Shown piece by piece: positions 1-12,740 of a DNA stretch of 64,000 bases. Both the position numbers and the translations under genes were made by a program. A model generated the notes under the pieces. That model saw nothing but the letters and a program-made list of their open reading frames with translations, searched no databases and was not told the origin of the DNA. The stretch lies in the NCBI GenBank assembly GCA_025093555.1, contig JAIWNF010000001.1, positions 1,302,001-1,366,000 of the forward strand, read 5' to 3'. The DNA comes from Circinella umbellata. Taxonomy: Eukaryota > Mucoromycota > Mucoromycetes > Mucorales > Lichtheimiaceae. Within the stretch, counting starts at the first letter, position 1; each line of letters begins with the position of its first letter.

Positions 1-1973
1 ATGGAATATATAAACCTTGTTTCTTTTTCTTTCATGTAAACTCAAAATAGGGGATATTCTCATCACTTGATCGAAAACATATATTATTCATCTTTACAAA
101 TAATAATTATAATAATATGAACCAAATAATCAAAAAAGAAGTTTCCATTAATAATAATGTGTGTGTATGAAGATAAAAAAAAGATCATGCTGATACGTTT
201 TAATTCATTTTAGTCAAATGAAAAAGCAAGGCAAACAGTAATAAACATTATTACATGCTGTGCTACTATGATTGATTTAGTATAGTCGAATCATGCAAAA
301 AACAATTGCCAATATTAAGCGTTGATATTTTAATTATATTGGCAACATTTCAACCAAAAGATTGGTTTTGATAAAAAAAAAATGGAAAAAAAGGTACTTT
401 CTTTTGATCAAATCATCTTATTACCTTATAGTCACACGTACCATACACATCTACGTACTATGCTACACATGTAAATTGATAATAGTAGTTTATTCATACA
501 TATATATATATATATCCTCGCATTTTGTTGCTCATTATTATTATTATAGTAAATCCCTCCCCCCCTCCTCATTATTATCAAATACGTACAAATAAAATCA
601 AGTAATAATTCTCGAAAGGTTTTTTTTTTCAATTATCCTAGAATGTGTATAAATAAACATTAACACATGAGACAAGATGATCATTTAGAATAAAGTTTTT
701 ATAATGCTACGTACAGCGCTATGTATTACATGTAGTCTCTTTTTATCCATTAATAGTAATAATAATGCAAGGGAATACCAAAAAAAAAAATAGATTATAA
801 CAAACAAGGAGAAGGATGGGATTTGCATTATTTATATAATAATCTGAGAATCTTTTTTTTTCTATCTCGCTATTGATGATCGACAGGTACACGCTTATAA
901 CATGGGTCTAATTACATTTCTCAAAATAAAATAAAATATTTTTGTAACTGACTGAGGAAAGTACACGTTCATTAATATGTGGCGTATTTTCTTTTCACTC
1001 ATTCACTTTCTCTTTCTCGATTTTCATAACCCCCAATAATAATAAAAACGTAAAAACGTAAAAAGAAAAAGAACTCCTTTAATCACCCCTCACATATTCA
1101 AAACATATACCTAAATTGATATGGGTTAAGTTGGAAGCAAAGAACGGTTTTTTATTTATTTATTTGTTTGTTTATATAAATGTATCCATAGTTATGGTTC
1201 TTTTCTCGGTTTTTATAAATAATGTGTGTTTTTTTTTGTTTACCTCATCATTTTATCAATTACCCTTATCCGTTTTTCCCTCTAATTATTTCCATAATTT
1301 ATCAATGATAAACCATTCTTTTCTTTTTTTTTGCTCTCTATTCCCAGTAAGTTTATCATTTAGGGAAGAATGTTTACCATTGACAAATCAATTATCCATC
1401 TTTGTTTGAACTCGCCGAAGTATGTAACAGAATGGTGTAACATTTGTTATTTTTAGGAAAAAGCTCTTGTTTATACAAAAAAACCCTCCCCTCTTACTAC
1501 GTTAGAAAAAAAAAAGAATGACATCATCGTTACCATCAGTCTTTTTTTTTTTTGTGCTTCAAACAAAAAATAAAATGATACTAATGATGATACCAAAGAG
1601 AAAATCGTTTAATAATATGAATAGAGGGAAGAGGGGGGGTGGAATATATAAAATAAATACGGATCTTCAGGTTGCAGAAAATTTGTACCTGGAAAATTTC
1701 ATTTCCTCTTTCTTTTCACGTGACGAAATACTTTGGAAAATAGAGTGAGAGAGAAGAGAGAGTAAAAAAAAAAAGAGTTTTGTGTGAGTGACTTTGTATT
1801 TTTTTTTTTTTTTTTTTTGTGAATCCGCTCCCTTTTCTCTCTCTCTCTCAAATTCCCCTCCTCTCTTTTTGAATTATTTTTTCACTCGATTCTTTTTTTG
1901 TCCAATTGGTTGATGAGCGGGTTGTTTTGTGTGTTTGTTGGAAAGTAATACAACAACAAAAAAAAACATTGCT
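1..1973. other. AT-rich intergenic region and upstream region of the HMG gene
   Basis: No coding exon could be supported on either strand. The stretch is very AT-rich with many A and T runs. Near its right end, about 1740 to 1970, strand-biased pyrimidine and purine tracts lead into a CAAC/A-rich leader just before the proposed HMG start, as is common in fungal promoters and 5' UTRs. The short ORFs here are hydrophobic or lysine-rich translations of homopolymers and look spurious. Confidence 0.6.
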
Positions 1974-4256
1974 ATGAGTGAGTATTATAAACCATATGTG
2001 TAAAGGGTCAAGTGTGTATAGTAAAATATATGTAAAAGTGTCTGTGCGATGTGTGTATGTGGTCTATAATATATTAGATAAAGTATTGTCAAAACTTATC
2101 GTTATATTATACATATCCCCTTCCCTTTGCGCTTCTTTGGTTCCGTTAGTAAAATTTACTTTTCACACACACAGTACACATAACACATATTGACACTTAC
2201 ATATTAATATTATATATTTCATTTTATTTTTCTTGTTGTTGTAATAATTATATACAATAATTATAAACCCTTTTTTTTTTTTTTTTTTTTGGGCACTTTC
2301 TTCTTTTTCTTTTTCTTCTCTTTTGTATTTCATTTTTTAAAAACTTACATATATCTTGTTTTTTTTTATTTTGTTTTAGATAATTTTCACGATAACCTTC
2401 CTTTTGGTCTGTCCTACGCGGACTTATCACAACAACCATCTCTTGAAGATCTCCATAATTCTTCATTAACAACTCACTTGCACGATGCTACAACCGTCTC
2501 AACTCATCAACCTAATGTAGCTTATCACCCAGCAGTTCCAACAACTACAACAACTCAAGGATATTCATTTCCTACAACAATGTTACAACAGGCAACTGTT
2601 GCTATGCCACCTCCACCTGTTCCTCAGCAACACCAACCACTTGCATATCAACCTACAATGACTACAACAGAAGTGGTGTTAAAAAAGGAAAGCAATAACA
2701 GAGAAAATAGTTATTCTCCCCCTTGTTTAATGGACCAACAAGCTCAATCACAAGCTCAACAACAGATGGAAGCACCTATTCGTGTAACTCGACCCCCTAA
2801 TGCCTTTCTCTTATTCAATAAGGAAATGCGTAAACAACTCAAAGATTCTAATCCAACAATGAAAGTGGCTGAAATTAGTAAAGAGATTGGTGAACGTTGG
2901 AAAAATCTTAGTTCAGAAGACAAGAGTCGGTATGTTAGTCAAGCCAATAGTATTAAGGAAACGCAACGTGCTTTGCATCCAAACTCAATGTACATTCGTC
3001 GAAGTAAGGCTGAATTAGCCAAGGCTGGTCATTATGCCAAGTTGAAACGAAAAGCTGCTGCTATGGCTCAAGAGCAACAGCAACAGCAACAACAACAACA
3101 ACAGGATTCTTCAGCATCATCAACACCAACGTCAACGATGAACGAATCAAATCCGTTATTTGGTGGTGTAGGAAATGAAGCGACAGGAACAGGGGGAGGA
3201 AGAATTATAGGAGCGATGCCAGGAGGAGTTGGGATAGGAAATGGACCAGGTCATCATCATCCACAACAGCACAATCCACATGTACATCACCCACACAATC
3301 CATATCACCATCATCACCCACAACACTATTCTACGTCTACAATGACATCCTTTGCATCTTCGTCTTCTTCTGCAGCATCATCAACATCTTTAGATACCCT
3401 CCATTCAACAACAAACACAACAAATAAACAGCAGAGGAAACGCCATAGGCGCGATAAGAACCCTGATGCCCCTAAACATCCCCTTTCGGCCTATATGTGG
3501 TTCTTAACCGAAGTTCGTCCGGAAACGATGCAAACTTATCCTGGCTCAACTGTTGGACAAATTAGCAAATTGTGTGCGGATAGATGGAATAATATGGACG
3601 AACAACAACGGTTGCCTTGGCATACCAAAGCCCAAGCTGACAAGGAACGTTATGCTCGTGAAATGCAGATCTATGCATCTCAACATGATCATCCTATGGG
3701 CCGAGGAACTCGGCAAAAGTACCGGGCTGCAGCCGCTGCCGCAGCTGCTGCTTCTGTTGCTGCAAATAACTCGAACAATACAAGTGCAATAGCACCCAAT
3801 GGAATGACACCATCATCACCATCATGTAATACTTCCAATATTTCGACACCTCAATTATCACCCGATAATAATTCACTTTTGGAAGATCAAGACTATAATC
3901 AATCTAATACCTCGACGACTACTGTCACTACTACTACAGCAATAACTCCAAGTGCTACTGCAGCAAGTAATTCATTTATATCCGGTCATTATAGACCAGA
4001 TCATCACCAGCAGCATCATCATTCGATCCATAATCATCATCATCATCATCAACCAACTCAACAACATAACAATCATGATAATAGTCACCATCATCCTAAT
4101 CATCACCACCACCACCACCACCATCATCAAGAACAACCTCATCAACAACAACAACAACAGGTTATTCACTCATCTACAACAGGTCAAAATACCATTGCAG
4201 CTAATGTTGCTGCTGCAATGTTTGCTACACCACGATTGGCTCATCAAGGAGGATAA
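1974..4256 (+). CDS. Double HMG-box DNA-binding protein
   Basis: Proposed exons are 1974-1977 and 2380-4256, giving 626 aa. The first exon is only ATG plus A before a consensus GTGAGT donor; the acceptor follows a T-rich tract ending TTTTAG, and the join gives MNNFHDNLPFG. The first HMG box (about residues 135-210, starting IRVTRPPNAFLLF) resembles the sequence-specific MATA/SOX type. The second (about 366-435, starting APKHPLSAYMWFL) resembles the non-specific Nhp6/HMGB type. The rest is low complexity: Gln runs near 3080 and 4145, long His runs at 3250-3330 and 4010-4130, an Ala run near 3740 and Ser/Thr-rich stretches. A nuclear architectural or transcriptional regulator is likely from the family; the target genes are unknown. 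The HMG domains are certain, the micro-exon start is inferred. If it is wrong, an internal ATG would start the protein without losing either box. Confidence 0.85.
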
Positions 4257-6288
4257 ATTCTTTTCCCCCAAAAGAAAGATGATGGGTCTTTTTTTTTCTT
4301 TTTACATTTTTGCTTCTTTTTTCTTCTTTTTTTTTTACACAACATATCTTTTTCCCAATTTTTATACCTCACAAAAAAAAAATTTTTTTTGTAGTAATAA
4401 AAAAAAATAACTTGGTAATTATATATCCCTTCCATACACACACATAAACATTATATATAAAAAAAACACACACACATAAACACAATTATATATATTTATA
4501 TATAACAGCTGTTGTCCTTTGCATTTGTACATTTTGTCTTTGTTTTTGCTTGGCTGGTTTTTTTCTTTTTTCTATTTTCTTTTCCTTCTTTTTTTTTTCT
4601 CTCACAACAACATCAAATAAATATATATCTTGCATATAATCTTTTTTTTATTTCGTGTTTCATGTTCTATGTATGTATAAAATGTTGAATAACAATATTC
4701 GAACCTTCTTTTTTTTTTTGTTGATCCGGACCAAATCAATTTCTTTTTCATATCTGTCAAAAAAAATATTATTTAGGTTCGGGGATAGGAAACACGTATC
4801 CGTTCGGATTTCCCGTTTACAGATCGTTCCGAAACTGACCCGACCACTCGAGAAAAATATTTTACAAAAAAAAAATCTTTGACGATCCAATGATCAACAT
4901 GATAGGTACTCCATCATAATTAAAAAAAAAGATAATCAAATTATTTTAGCATAATTGATCGCCATAATGGATAATAAATTAAACTGTACGTAAATTCGTA
5001 TGATTATCTTACAGGTTATAAATGTCATGAAAGTTGAATGTGTTTTTATTTCGGAAATAAAAAAAGACATAAATATGTATCATATAACAGGCTCGATTAT
5101 AAACAATTATCTAGAATTGAAATTAAACCCTGAACATATATTATTAAGTTTTTTTTTTGTAATACTATACTTCTTTGTGAATTCAGGTACAAGAAGTTGA
5201 AAGTCAAATTTTCATTCTGTCAGGCGAGTCTGCATATTATAAGAATATAATAAAAATTGTATTTAAAGTGTGTAGTATTTTTATTATTTATGGTTCAGTA
5301 GATAGTGTTACAATTAACCATTTTACTTTTATAAAAAAAATGAAAGATTCTTTTCAAAAGAAAAGAATGGTAAAACGTTTTGGAGTATGGTCACTTCAAT
5401 GCTTAAAAGTAAGTCCGTTTTAATAAGAACAGCAGCTACTAAATACAACGCTCTCTAACAAGATCCCTCGGTTGAATTTGGCGGGGTTGACATTACAGAC
5501 CTCAGTCGATAACAACAGTACATACACAGACACCGTGAGAGGTAGAGGGAGAAAGACGAATTAATAGAGCTGTCTTTATATAATAGAATTTCAAAAGTGA
5601 GATTTTCCCTAACATAATATTACATCCATCTCATCTCTACTCTGCTAATCAACAAACATGACTTTATGAGTATAAACACGCAGCTAGCACTTGTCTGCTA
5701 AGAAAAGTGGTGATAATAGTTAGTGTGTATTGTGAACATACATTGAAGAATTTATCTATCGTTTGGCTTGCATAAGTTATATCTATTCTTAAGATAGTAT
5801 AGAAGAAAGTCCTGAAAATTGGGATGTTTACGTATTATCAAACAAGCATATTTTTAATGACTTTTGAAAAAAAAGTCAGTTAAATGAACATCAAATTTCC
5901 CATCAACTAATCAAGCAAAAGATCGTTTATTAAAATGTATTAGTTTTATGTTAATTTATATAATTGGTCATAAAAAGGGAAGTATGGATTTACATTGAGA
6001 ACATTAATGACGAATATGTTTAAATTCTATTTGAAGAACCACCAATATAGTATCTGCTCTGTGTTTTTTTGCTTTCTGTTAATGATTCCATGATCTATGC
6101 GACAAGCTTCAGAATAGGCTGTTTGATCGACCAAGCGAGCGACATAATAATGAATGTTTGGATGAGCAAATACAATCAGTCATATAAAGCAAACAACAAG
6201 AAACATAGAGAAGGGGAAGGGGAATAGAGAACAAAAGAAAAAGAAAAATTGAAAAGAGATTACTATCAATCCCGTAATTATAAAGTAA
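4257..6288. other. Intergenic, 3' flanks of the HMG and F-box genes
   Basis: No convincing gene is seen. The first 400 bases are T-rich and probably contain the HMG 3' UTR. Around 4790-4850 there is a short, more GC-rich patch with a small palindrome (ATCCG, two bases, CGGAT). Near 5466 a patch reading CCTCGGTTGAATTTGGCGG loosely resembles a patch near 50372. These may be remnants of old mobile DNA, but there is too little sequence to name a family. Confidence 0.5.
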
Positions 6289-8367
6289 TCAATTTTGCAC
6301 AATAAATCGATCCATAATATAATGATCATCCTCGTAAACTACTTGTCGAAAACGAAATTCGGGTTTCAAAAGATAGTGCATACAACTTGGTTTATCATCC
6401 CATTTTTGGTCAGCTCCACCAATCACCAATTTCTTGAAATTCTGTTGAGAGATACCTTGTTCAAGTAGATAACGTATGCTTGTTTTACTGATGCATGAAC
6501 AGTCAAAAAGATAGAGCTCTCGCAATGTACGTATTTGTCCCAAAACTTTGAATGCTTCATCAAGTAAATTCTTTGTATCTTGAAAGTGGATTACTTCAAT
6601 TCGAGTATTTTGTTGTAACTTTGTTAAAAAATTGACAATGCCTTCGGGTGTAAATAGTGGACAATGGCCATGAGTATCGTCGTGGTGAATATTCGGATTT
6701 TCTTCGTTTTGTTCAGAGATAGCAGATTCCATTTCTATATCATCCTCGTAATTACGATAAATCTGAATATTTCGTAAAGATGAAATCGATGCAGCAGCGT
6801 TAATCATAGAGTTTGAAATTGGTATAGTGCAGCTGTCAGTCCCAAACGTTAATTTTTCAATAGAGCAATGTTTTTGAGATCCCAAATGATGTAATATACG
6901 TGATATGTGAGTAGAAATAGCAATACTACTGTTAAAAACATCAGTGTCATTATAACAGAATAACCGAAAGTCAAGTGTCGTCAAGAATGGCAGGTGCGCA
7001 AATGTATCTATTAATAACATTGAGAGTTGGCTGCTTTGTAGAATGTCGTGATTCACATCAAGAGCAAAGCGTTCTAACATTGAACAACGACCAATAAAAG
7101 AAATTAGTTCTTCGTCGGATGAACAAATCGAACTCCTGCAGTGAAATTCACGAAGCTGAGTCATTGAAAGCTCCTCAAGAAGTCCCATCAATTCACATTG
7201 TTCCAAATGCAAAATCTGCAAAGAATTTTGGCTTCTTTTCAACAGATAGGCGACGTCTGAAAAGCTGTAGTCTTGATCTTCTACACCAAAAAACTTTAGA
7301 ACACGCAACGGCGATGATTCTTGAAAGAATTGAGGATGGTTTTCAGCGCTAAATAAAGATGGATGTTTGTCACCATATTCCTTCCACCACGACATTTCTG
7401 TAAAGAGGTTCATAAAATCATCATCGTTTATAAAACTATCCCTTCGGTTGTATTCAATATATTCCACGTGTGGGCAAAGTTGTAAAATGCTTGTGAGATC
7501 CGTGTTTTTTTTGTTGGTTGATAAAACATTCTCGTCCAACCAATACCAATGTGGATAGGGGTTCACATTTCCGACCCGAACACAGCGAAGGTTAGGGCAT
7601 CTTTTTAAGATCTTGTTGACAAGAATCGAAGGTATAATGAAATCCAGAGATAAACAGGTCATATTTCTAAATTGAACTTGTTGATGTTGATTTAATTCTT
7701 CATTATCCGAAAATGACGAAGAAGGATCATCACCAATCACCGTATCAAATAGGGTATTTTTGGGAGCAACATCGTAATGAAGTGTATGAAGATCTGGACA
7801 TGCTTGAAGAATCGAAAAAAATGATAAAGGAGAACCTTCACCAACCATAATAAGCACACGCAAAGTATCACCCAAAGTTTTTAGGATATTAATAAAATCT
7901 AGTTTATCATTTACACTAGAAACATAAAGTGCTTATTGAACAAGTGGAAGTAAAAAAAAAACATTAGCATATTCTTAATAGTACCTTTTCCATCACACTT
8001 TTTTTTTTATCAGTTACTGTTTGATAGACTTACTCAGTCGACGAATATTTTGACACTTCCATGTGATTTTGGCCATATTGATACAATTTTGCAACATAAT
8101 GTCAGAATACGATGTTGCGCATATACTTTTGATATATTGGGAACGAGGTGAGGGCTTTTCTGAAATCTCAATTGGATGATATTCATCGCTCAGATATAAT
8201 TCTTCCCATGGAGTTGTCGACAAGGTAGGTATACGATTATACCAAACGTGATTAACATATGAGCAATTAAGAACATCTTGGGTTTCCAAATAAGTAAAAA
8301 TTATGATAAGGACATCTTGGCATAAATGTACGAGAGGATCGCATCGTTTATGTTGATGAAATGGCAT
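6289..8367 (-). CDS. F-box and leucine-rich-repeat protein
   Basis: Two exons on the minus strand, 8367-8034 and 7898-6289, give 647 aa. The donor is CTGA|GTAAGT and the acceptor AAACTAG|ATTTT; this acceptor alone keeps frame and gives RRLNFINILKTLGDTLRVL at the join. Residues about 8-45 (DPLVHLCQDVLIIIFTYLET, followed by a VNHVWY motif) form an F-box, the part that binds Skp1. The rest has irregular leucine-rich repeats of the form CPxLxxLxxD or LRxLxLFDC, for example near residues 145, 195, 290 and 560. By family it would be the substrate-recognition subunit of an SCF ubiquitin ligase. Such F-box/LRR genes form large, fast-evolving families in Mucorales, so no specific substrate can be named. 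The 134-base intron is longer than most here. Confidence 0.85.
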
Positions 8368-9843
8368 TCAGGGGATTATGAGTAAAGAAGCCAATGTTGG
8401 GTGAAAGAAATGTTGTGGAATGAAAAAAAAACCATCTATATCCACAAATGAAGTAACACGAGAATTTTGCCACCAAAGCAACAAAAGTTCTACTAAAACC
8501 GCAGCATAAGTGAGGTTATCTTAGTCAGACATTCGCCACACATTAGATCCGTAGTCTGATTTTCTGTAATATGGAGGTCAATGAAACTCCTCCGGTAGAT
8601 CCCACTAAAGTTATCATAATGTCCACTTATATAGTGACGTTACCCTTTGCTTTAATATAGCGTACTGGGTAAACAAATTCGATATATATTACGCGAATTG
8701 TAGCTTATTAATGTCTATTCATTAGATACATAGTCGTTGAATGGAAATAATAATAATAGAAAAACAAGTTATGAGCTTGAACTATCTTGTGCAACATCAT
8801 CTGAAGAAATGATGTGTGCATACGTACCATACATTTGTACAAGCTATATAGTATCTTACAGTTGTGATGTAGTAAAGTAATAAACAACATCTTAATGAAT
8901 CATGTATACTAGAGTTATTTATTCTTCTTCTACTTAAATTATCTGTATATTTGTCGATGGATGTTCAAAACAAAACAGAAGAGATGAAAACATATAGAAA
9001 TACCAGCTTCTATGTAATTGATTAGTATAATTGTCAATGTAAGACATGTACACATGTGGAGGATTCACTCATTTTTATTTTTAAGACGGTGTAAGATTGG
9101 CGAAATCCAAAACTCGCCAGTAGTGGTACGAGAATTTGGATGAAATAAAAATGGATCAAAAACCCAAACCTGTGGTTAGATGTCAATTTAAAATCGCATG
9201 CTTTCCGATCGAGACTAATGACAACCCCCAGCTGCCAAAGAGCAAAATTATTTAAACTACATAACGAACAAGGCTTTTTTTTATCCAAACTTGTTATATT
9301 ACTACGTATGTAGCAGGACTTTTGAAGCTTATTAATAGCGTCTTCACGGACAAATATATGTAGAAGTTATTGCTTGTTCCGTATTCAATCTTGAATTAGT
9401 ACCATTCAACATATTAGTTATTTTTATATCGATTAATATTACAGTATCTATTTCTTTTTTTTGCAAGCACATACAATGCATAATAAAGATTATCTGCGTA
9501 ACTAAGTAACAACAATAAGTAGAAGATATCAATAATACGTAAAGGATGCATCATTGTTATTTTTATATCATTAGGTTATTTAATAATTTGATTCATTATA
9601 TTTACAACGAGATATATTTAATAGTTCTTTTATAAACTTTTATTCAATCTCCATTATCATCACACGGGCACTCAGTTGACGGTGATTATTCTATTTTTAC
9701 AGGAGGGCCTGTGCACATTCTTTTTTAAAGTTACCATTGATCCTCAGTTTTAAAAAGGTACTCTATTTTTTTTTTCTTTTGCAACTGCAAACCAAGATAA
9801 ACCAAAGGGATAAAAAAAGACTTTAAATGTCTTGGAATGATAT
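8368..9843. other. Divergent intergenic region between the F-box gene and CCR4
   Basis: This 1.5 kb must hold both promoters, because the two flanking genes point away from each other. I see no conserved coding segment. The open stretch at 9034-9288 (minus) has no recognisable domain and is treated as chance. A pyrimidine run and an A/G-rich leader at 9760-9840 precede the CCR4 start. Confidence 0.5.
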
Positions 9844-12356
9844 ATGTCAATGTACCCTACTTACGGTAAAAACAACAACACTGCCTTTACTCGGTACCCA
9901 CTATCACTAGGCTCGGGTACTATATTTCCTTCTTCAAAACCAGGTTCATTATCAAGTCTACTTCAACCATCTTCGAATCAAACACCACCATCTCCATATG
10001 CTTCCAACCATACTAGCGATAATAGTAATGGCATTTCCCAATTAACAGCGAATGGCACCAACACGACCACGACAATGACAGATTCAGTAGCAGGCCCACA
10101 TTATGAACGACAATATGCTTATGCACAAAAATCTCGTCAATCGTCTTCACCTCATCATCATGCTCGAACAGCTGCTCTTGTTGCACGTACTTCATCAAGT
10201 ATCACTAATTCAATGACTTTTAATCAACAAACACACTATGATTCAACGAATCGACCCAATAATAAAAAAAGCGCAGCAACTACTTGCACCACCAGTAATG
10301 ATAATGATGATAGCTCATGGTCGATATTGGATATGGGTGGCATGGGATTAAACAATTTGACACCTGTTCTTACCACGGATTATTTGTTTTTAACTGTCCT
10401 GTATATTAATCATAATAATCTGACGACATTGCCATCGAGTTTATCCAAATTAACTCATTTGACAATTTTGGATGCATCATCCAATCGATTAGCTACGATA
10501 CCAGGAGAATTAGGATTATTAGTTCAACTCAAGGAATTATTATTGTTTGATAATGAAATATCTGTATTACCAACTGAATTGGGAACCTTGTATCAATTGG
10601 AAACATTGGGATTAGAAGGGAATCCAATTAGTTCAGATATGTCAAAAATTCTTTTGGAACAAGGGTCGGCAGCTTTTATTGCAAATTTGAAAGAAAACGC
10701 TGAAGGTAAAATCGATTATGTTATTCTCTATTGTTGTATTATATTCAATAACAACGTATATTAAAAATGAGGATATATATATATATACTTAGTTGGTATG
10801 CCACCCCCACAAAGAGAAATGATCCGCGTTTTGGATGAAGATGAAGATGAAGATGAAGAAGAGGAAGTTCAATTTGATGAACACTTGGATAAAAAGGATA
10901 AAAAAGAAGATTCTTCAACTGACAAACTTTCAGTTCTGTCATACAATGTACTTTGTCAAAAATATGCTACAATACAAGCATATGGATATACACCATCTTG
11001 GGCACTTGGTTGGGATTATCGTAAAGAACTTGTCATGACCGAGATTTTGCGTTGTAATTCAGATGTTTTATGCCTTCAGGTAAACAGAATCGATTATACG
11101 ATTTATTTTATTATTATTGAAACACTACTATAGGTATATATATTCAGGCTAAACTAATTAACTTGTTGATTACAATCAATACGTAATATAAATTCTTTTT
11201 AGGAAATTGAAATGTCCCAATTTGAAGACTTTTTCCGTGATCGATTCCAGGAAGCAGGTGGCTATGAAAGTATATTCTTTCCTAAGTCACGTGCAAAAAC
11301 CATGACAGATGATGAACGTCGTTCTGTGGATGGATGTGCTATCTTTTACAAGACATCCAGGTGAAAAAAAAACACATTCTATGACTGGAATGGCGAATAA
11401 TTGGGAATAAAGAAGACAATGAAAATAGAAAAAAGAGGGATCCTGACATTGTCATTAACCAAATTCAACAATAAATTTACATAGGTTCAAACTAGTGGCA
11501 CATCATCTATTGGAATACGGTCAAAAAGCCCTCCAACGGACTGATCTTAAAGAAAGCGAAGACACTTTCAATCGTGTCATGACCAAAGATAATATCGCCA
11601 TTATGATTCTACTTGAAGATATTAAATCTGGTTCTCGTGCCGTAGTGGCCAATTCCCATTTCCATTGGGATCCTCAATTTGCTGATGTGAAGCTAGTCCA
11701 AGCTGGTATCCTTTTGGAAGAAATTGAACAATTTATACAAAAGCACCATCATCATCATTTATCAAGTACCACTAATATGATTCCAACAGTGATATGTGGT
11801 GATTTTAATTCAACACCAGATTCAGGTGTATATGAGTTATTATCCAAAGGATCAGTGAAACAAAACCATAATGATTTTGGTGACCATATTTATGGTCATT
11901 ATACTTCAAAGGGCTTAAAACATCATTTGTCATCTTTGAAAAGTGCCTATTCAAGTATTGGAGAATTACCCTTCACCAATTATACCCCAAGATTTAAAGG
12001 TGTGTTGGATTATATTTGGTATACGGCAGATACATTAGATACTGTTTCATTGCTAGGACCAATTGATCCAGATTACTTGAATAAGGTTGTTGGATTTCCT
12101 AATCCACATTTTCCATCCGAGTAAGTTCTATCTCGTTTTTTTGTTATTGTTCACGAATTGTATTTTTTTTTCACAAATCACTTATCACTAATAATGTATA
12201 AACATTGTTTCCATAATATGCAAAAGTCATATCGCAATCGCAGCTCAATTAAAATTTAGGAAGAATAAAAAGAAATCCGTAGTTCGCAATAATCGTCATA
12301 CCTTTTTTCATCATCCACATACTTATACCAACAACAAGAAAATCACTCACTCATAG
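9844..12356 (+). CDS. CCR4: CCR4-type poly(A) deadenylase (CCR4-NOT catalytic subunit)
   Basis: Five exons (9844-10705, 10793-11079, 11203-11360, 11485-12120, 12227-12356) give 690 aa and close in frame. The N-terminus is low complexity (Ser, Thr, Asn, Gln), as in fungal Ccr4. Residues about 180-275 hold leucine-rich repeats (LTTLPSSLSKL, LATIPGELG, ISVLPTELG), the surface that binds CAF1. An acidic Asp/Glu stretch follows, then the exonuclease-endonuclease-phosphatase domain from about 325. Visible active-site motifs are LSVLSYNVLCQ, CLQEIE with the metal-binding Glu, GDFNSTPDS, and FPSDHIAI with the catalytic Asp-His. The last motif is created only by splicing exon 4 to exon 5, which supports the model. 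The enzyme shortens mRNA poly(A) tails in the cytoplasm. The tail after the catalytic domain is basic, rich in Lys, Asn and His, and not usual for the family. Confidence 0.95.
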
Positions 12357-12506
12357 TAATAATAATAATAATAATAACAATAAAGATTCCATTTGTATAT
12401 GTAGTAGCTTTTAAAAAAAATATGAATGTATTTACAATATTAATATCATTACAATAATTACAAATAATGATTTCCTTTTTTTTTATAAGTTGGGGAAGAA
12501 AAGAAG

Positions 12507-12740
12507 TTATTTGCCAGTAATACTATTAACAATTCCCTTCAATGCACCTTCAGTTTTATCCTTGATACCCTTCAAAAAGTGTTCAACGTTGGCAGTCATT
12601 TCTTCAACTTCTCCTTCCGCATGTTGAGCTTTACCGCGTCCTTGCATTTCATCATTACCAACGGCACCGCCAACATTATCTTTGACAGTACCAGTAGCCT
12701 GGTCAAGTTTGGCATTAGCCTTGTCTGCTTGATTTTCCAT
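12507..12740 (-). CDS. CsbD-like stress-response small protein
   Basis: A single exon of 77 aa on the minus strand. The sequence is hydrophilic and repetitive (MENQADKANAKLDQATGTVK, then GNDEMQGRGKAQHAEGEVEE), matching the CsbD pattern of Lys/Ala/Gly/Asp residues with a conserved GN(D/E)xxQxxGKAxxAEG core. CsbD-like proteins are common in bacteria and fungi and are associated with general stress, but their biochemical role is unknown. The gene is convergent with CCR4; the two stop codons are about 150 bases apart. A stress-type element lies upstream (see the entry at 12884). The start is the only ATG near the N-terminus of the conserved region. Confidence 0.85.
   Translation of the reverse strand: MENQADKANAKLDQATGTVKDNVGGAVGNDEMQGRGKAQHAEGEVEEMTANVEHFLKGIKDKTEGALKGIVNSITGK

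Noticed and set aside
1974..4256. HMG gene as a Mucorales sex locus (sexM/sexP)
   Set aside because: The sex locus HMG proteins have one box and lie between a triose phosphate transporter and an RNA helicase gene. Here there are two boxes and neither neighbour is present.
3952..4410. Long alternative-frame ORFs over the His/Gln-rich end of the HMG gene
   Set aside because: They are shadows of CAT/CAA repeats in the real frame and consist almost only of Ile, Met or Leu runs.
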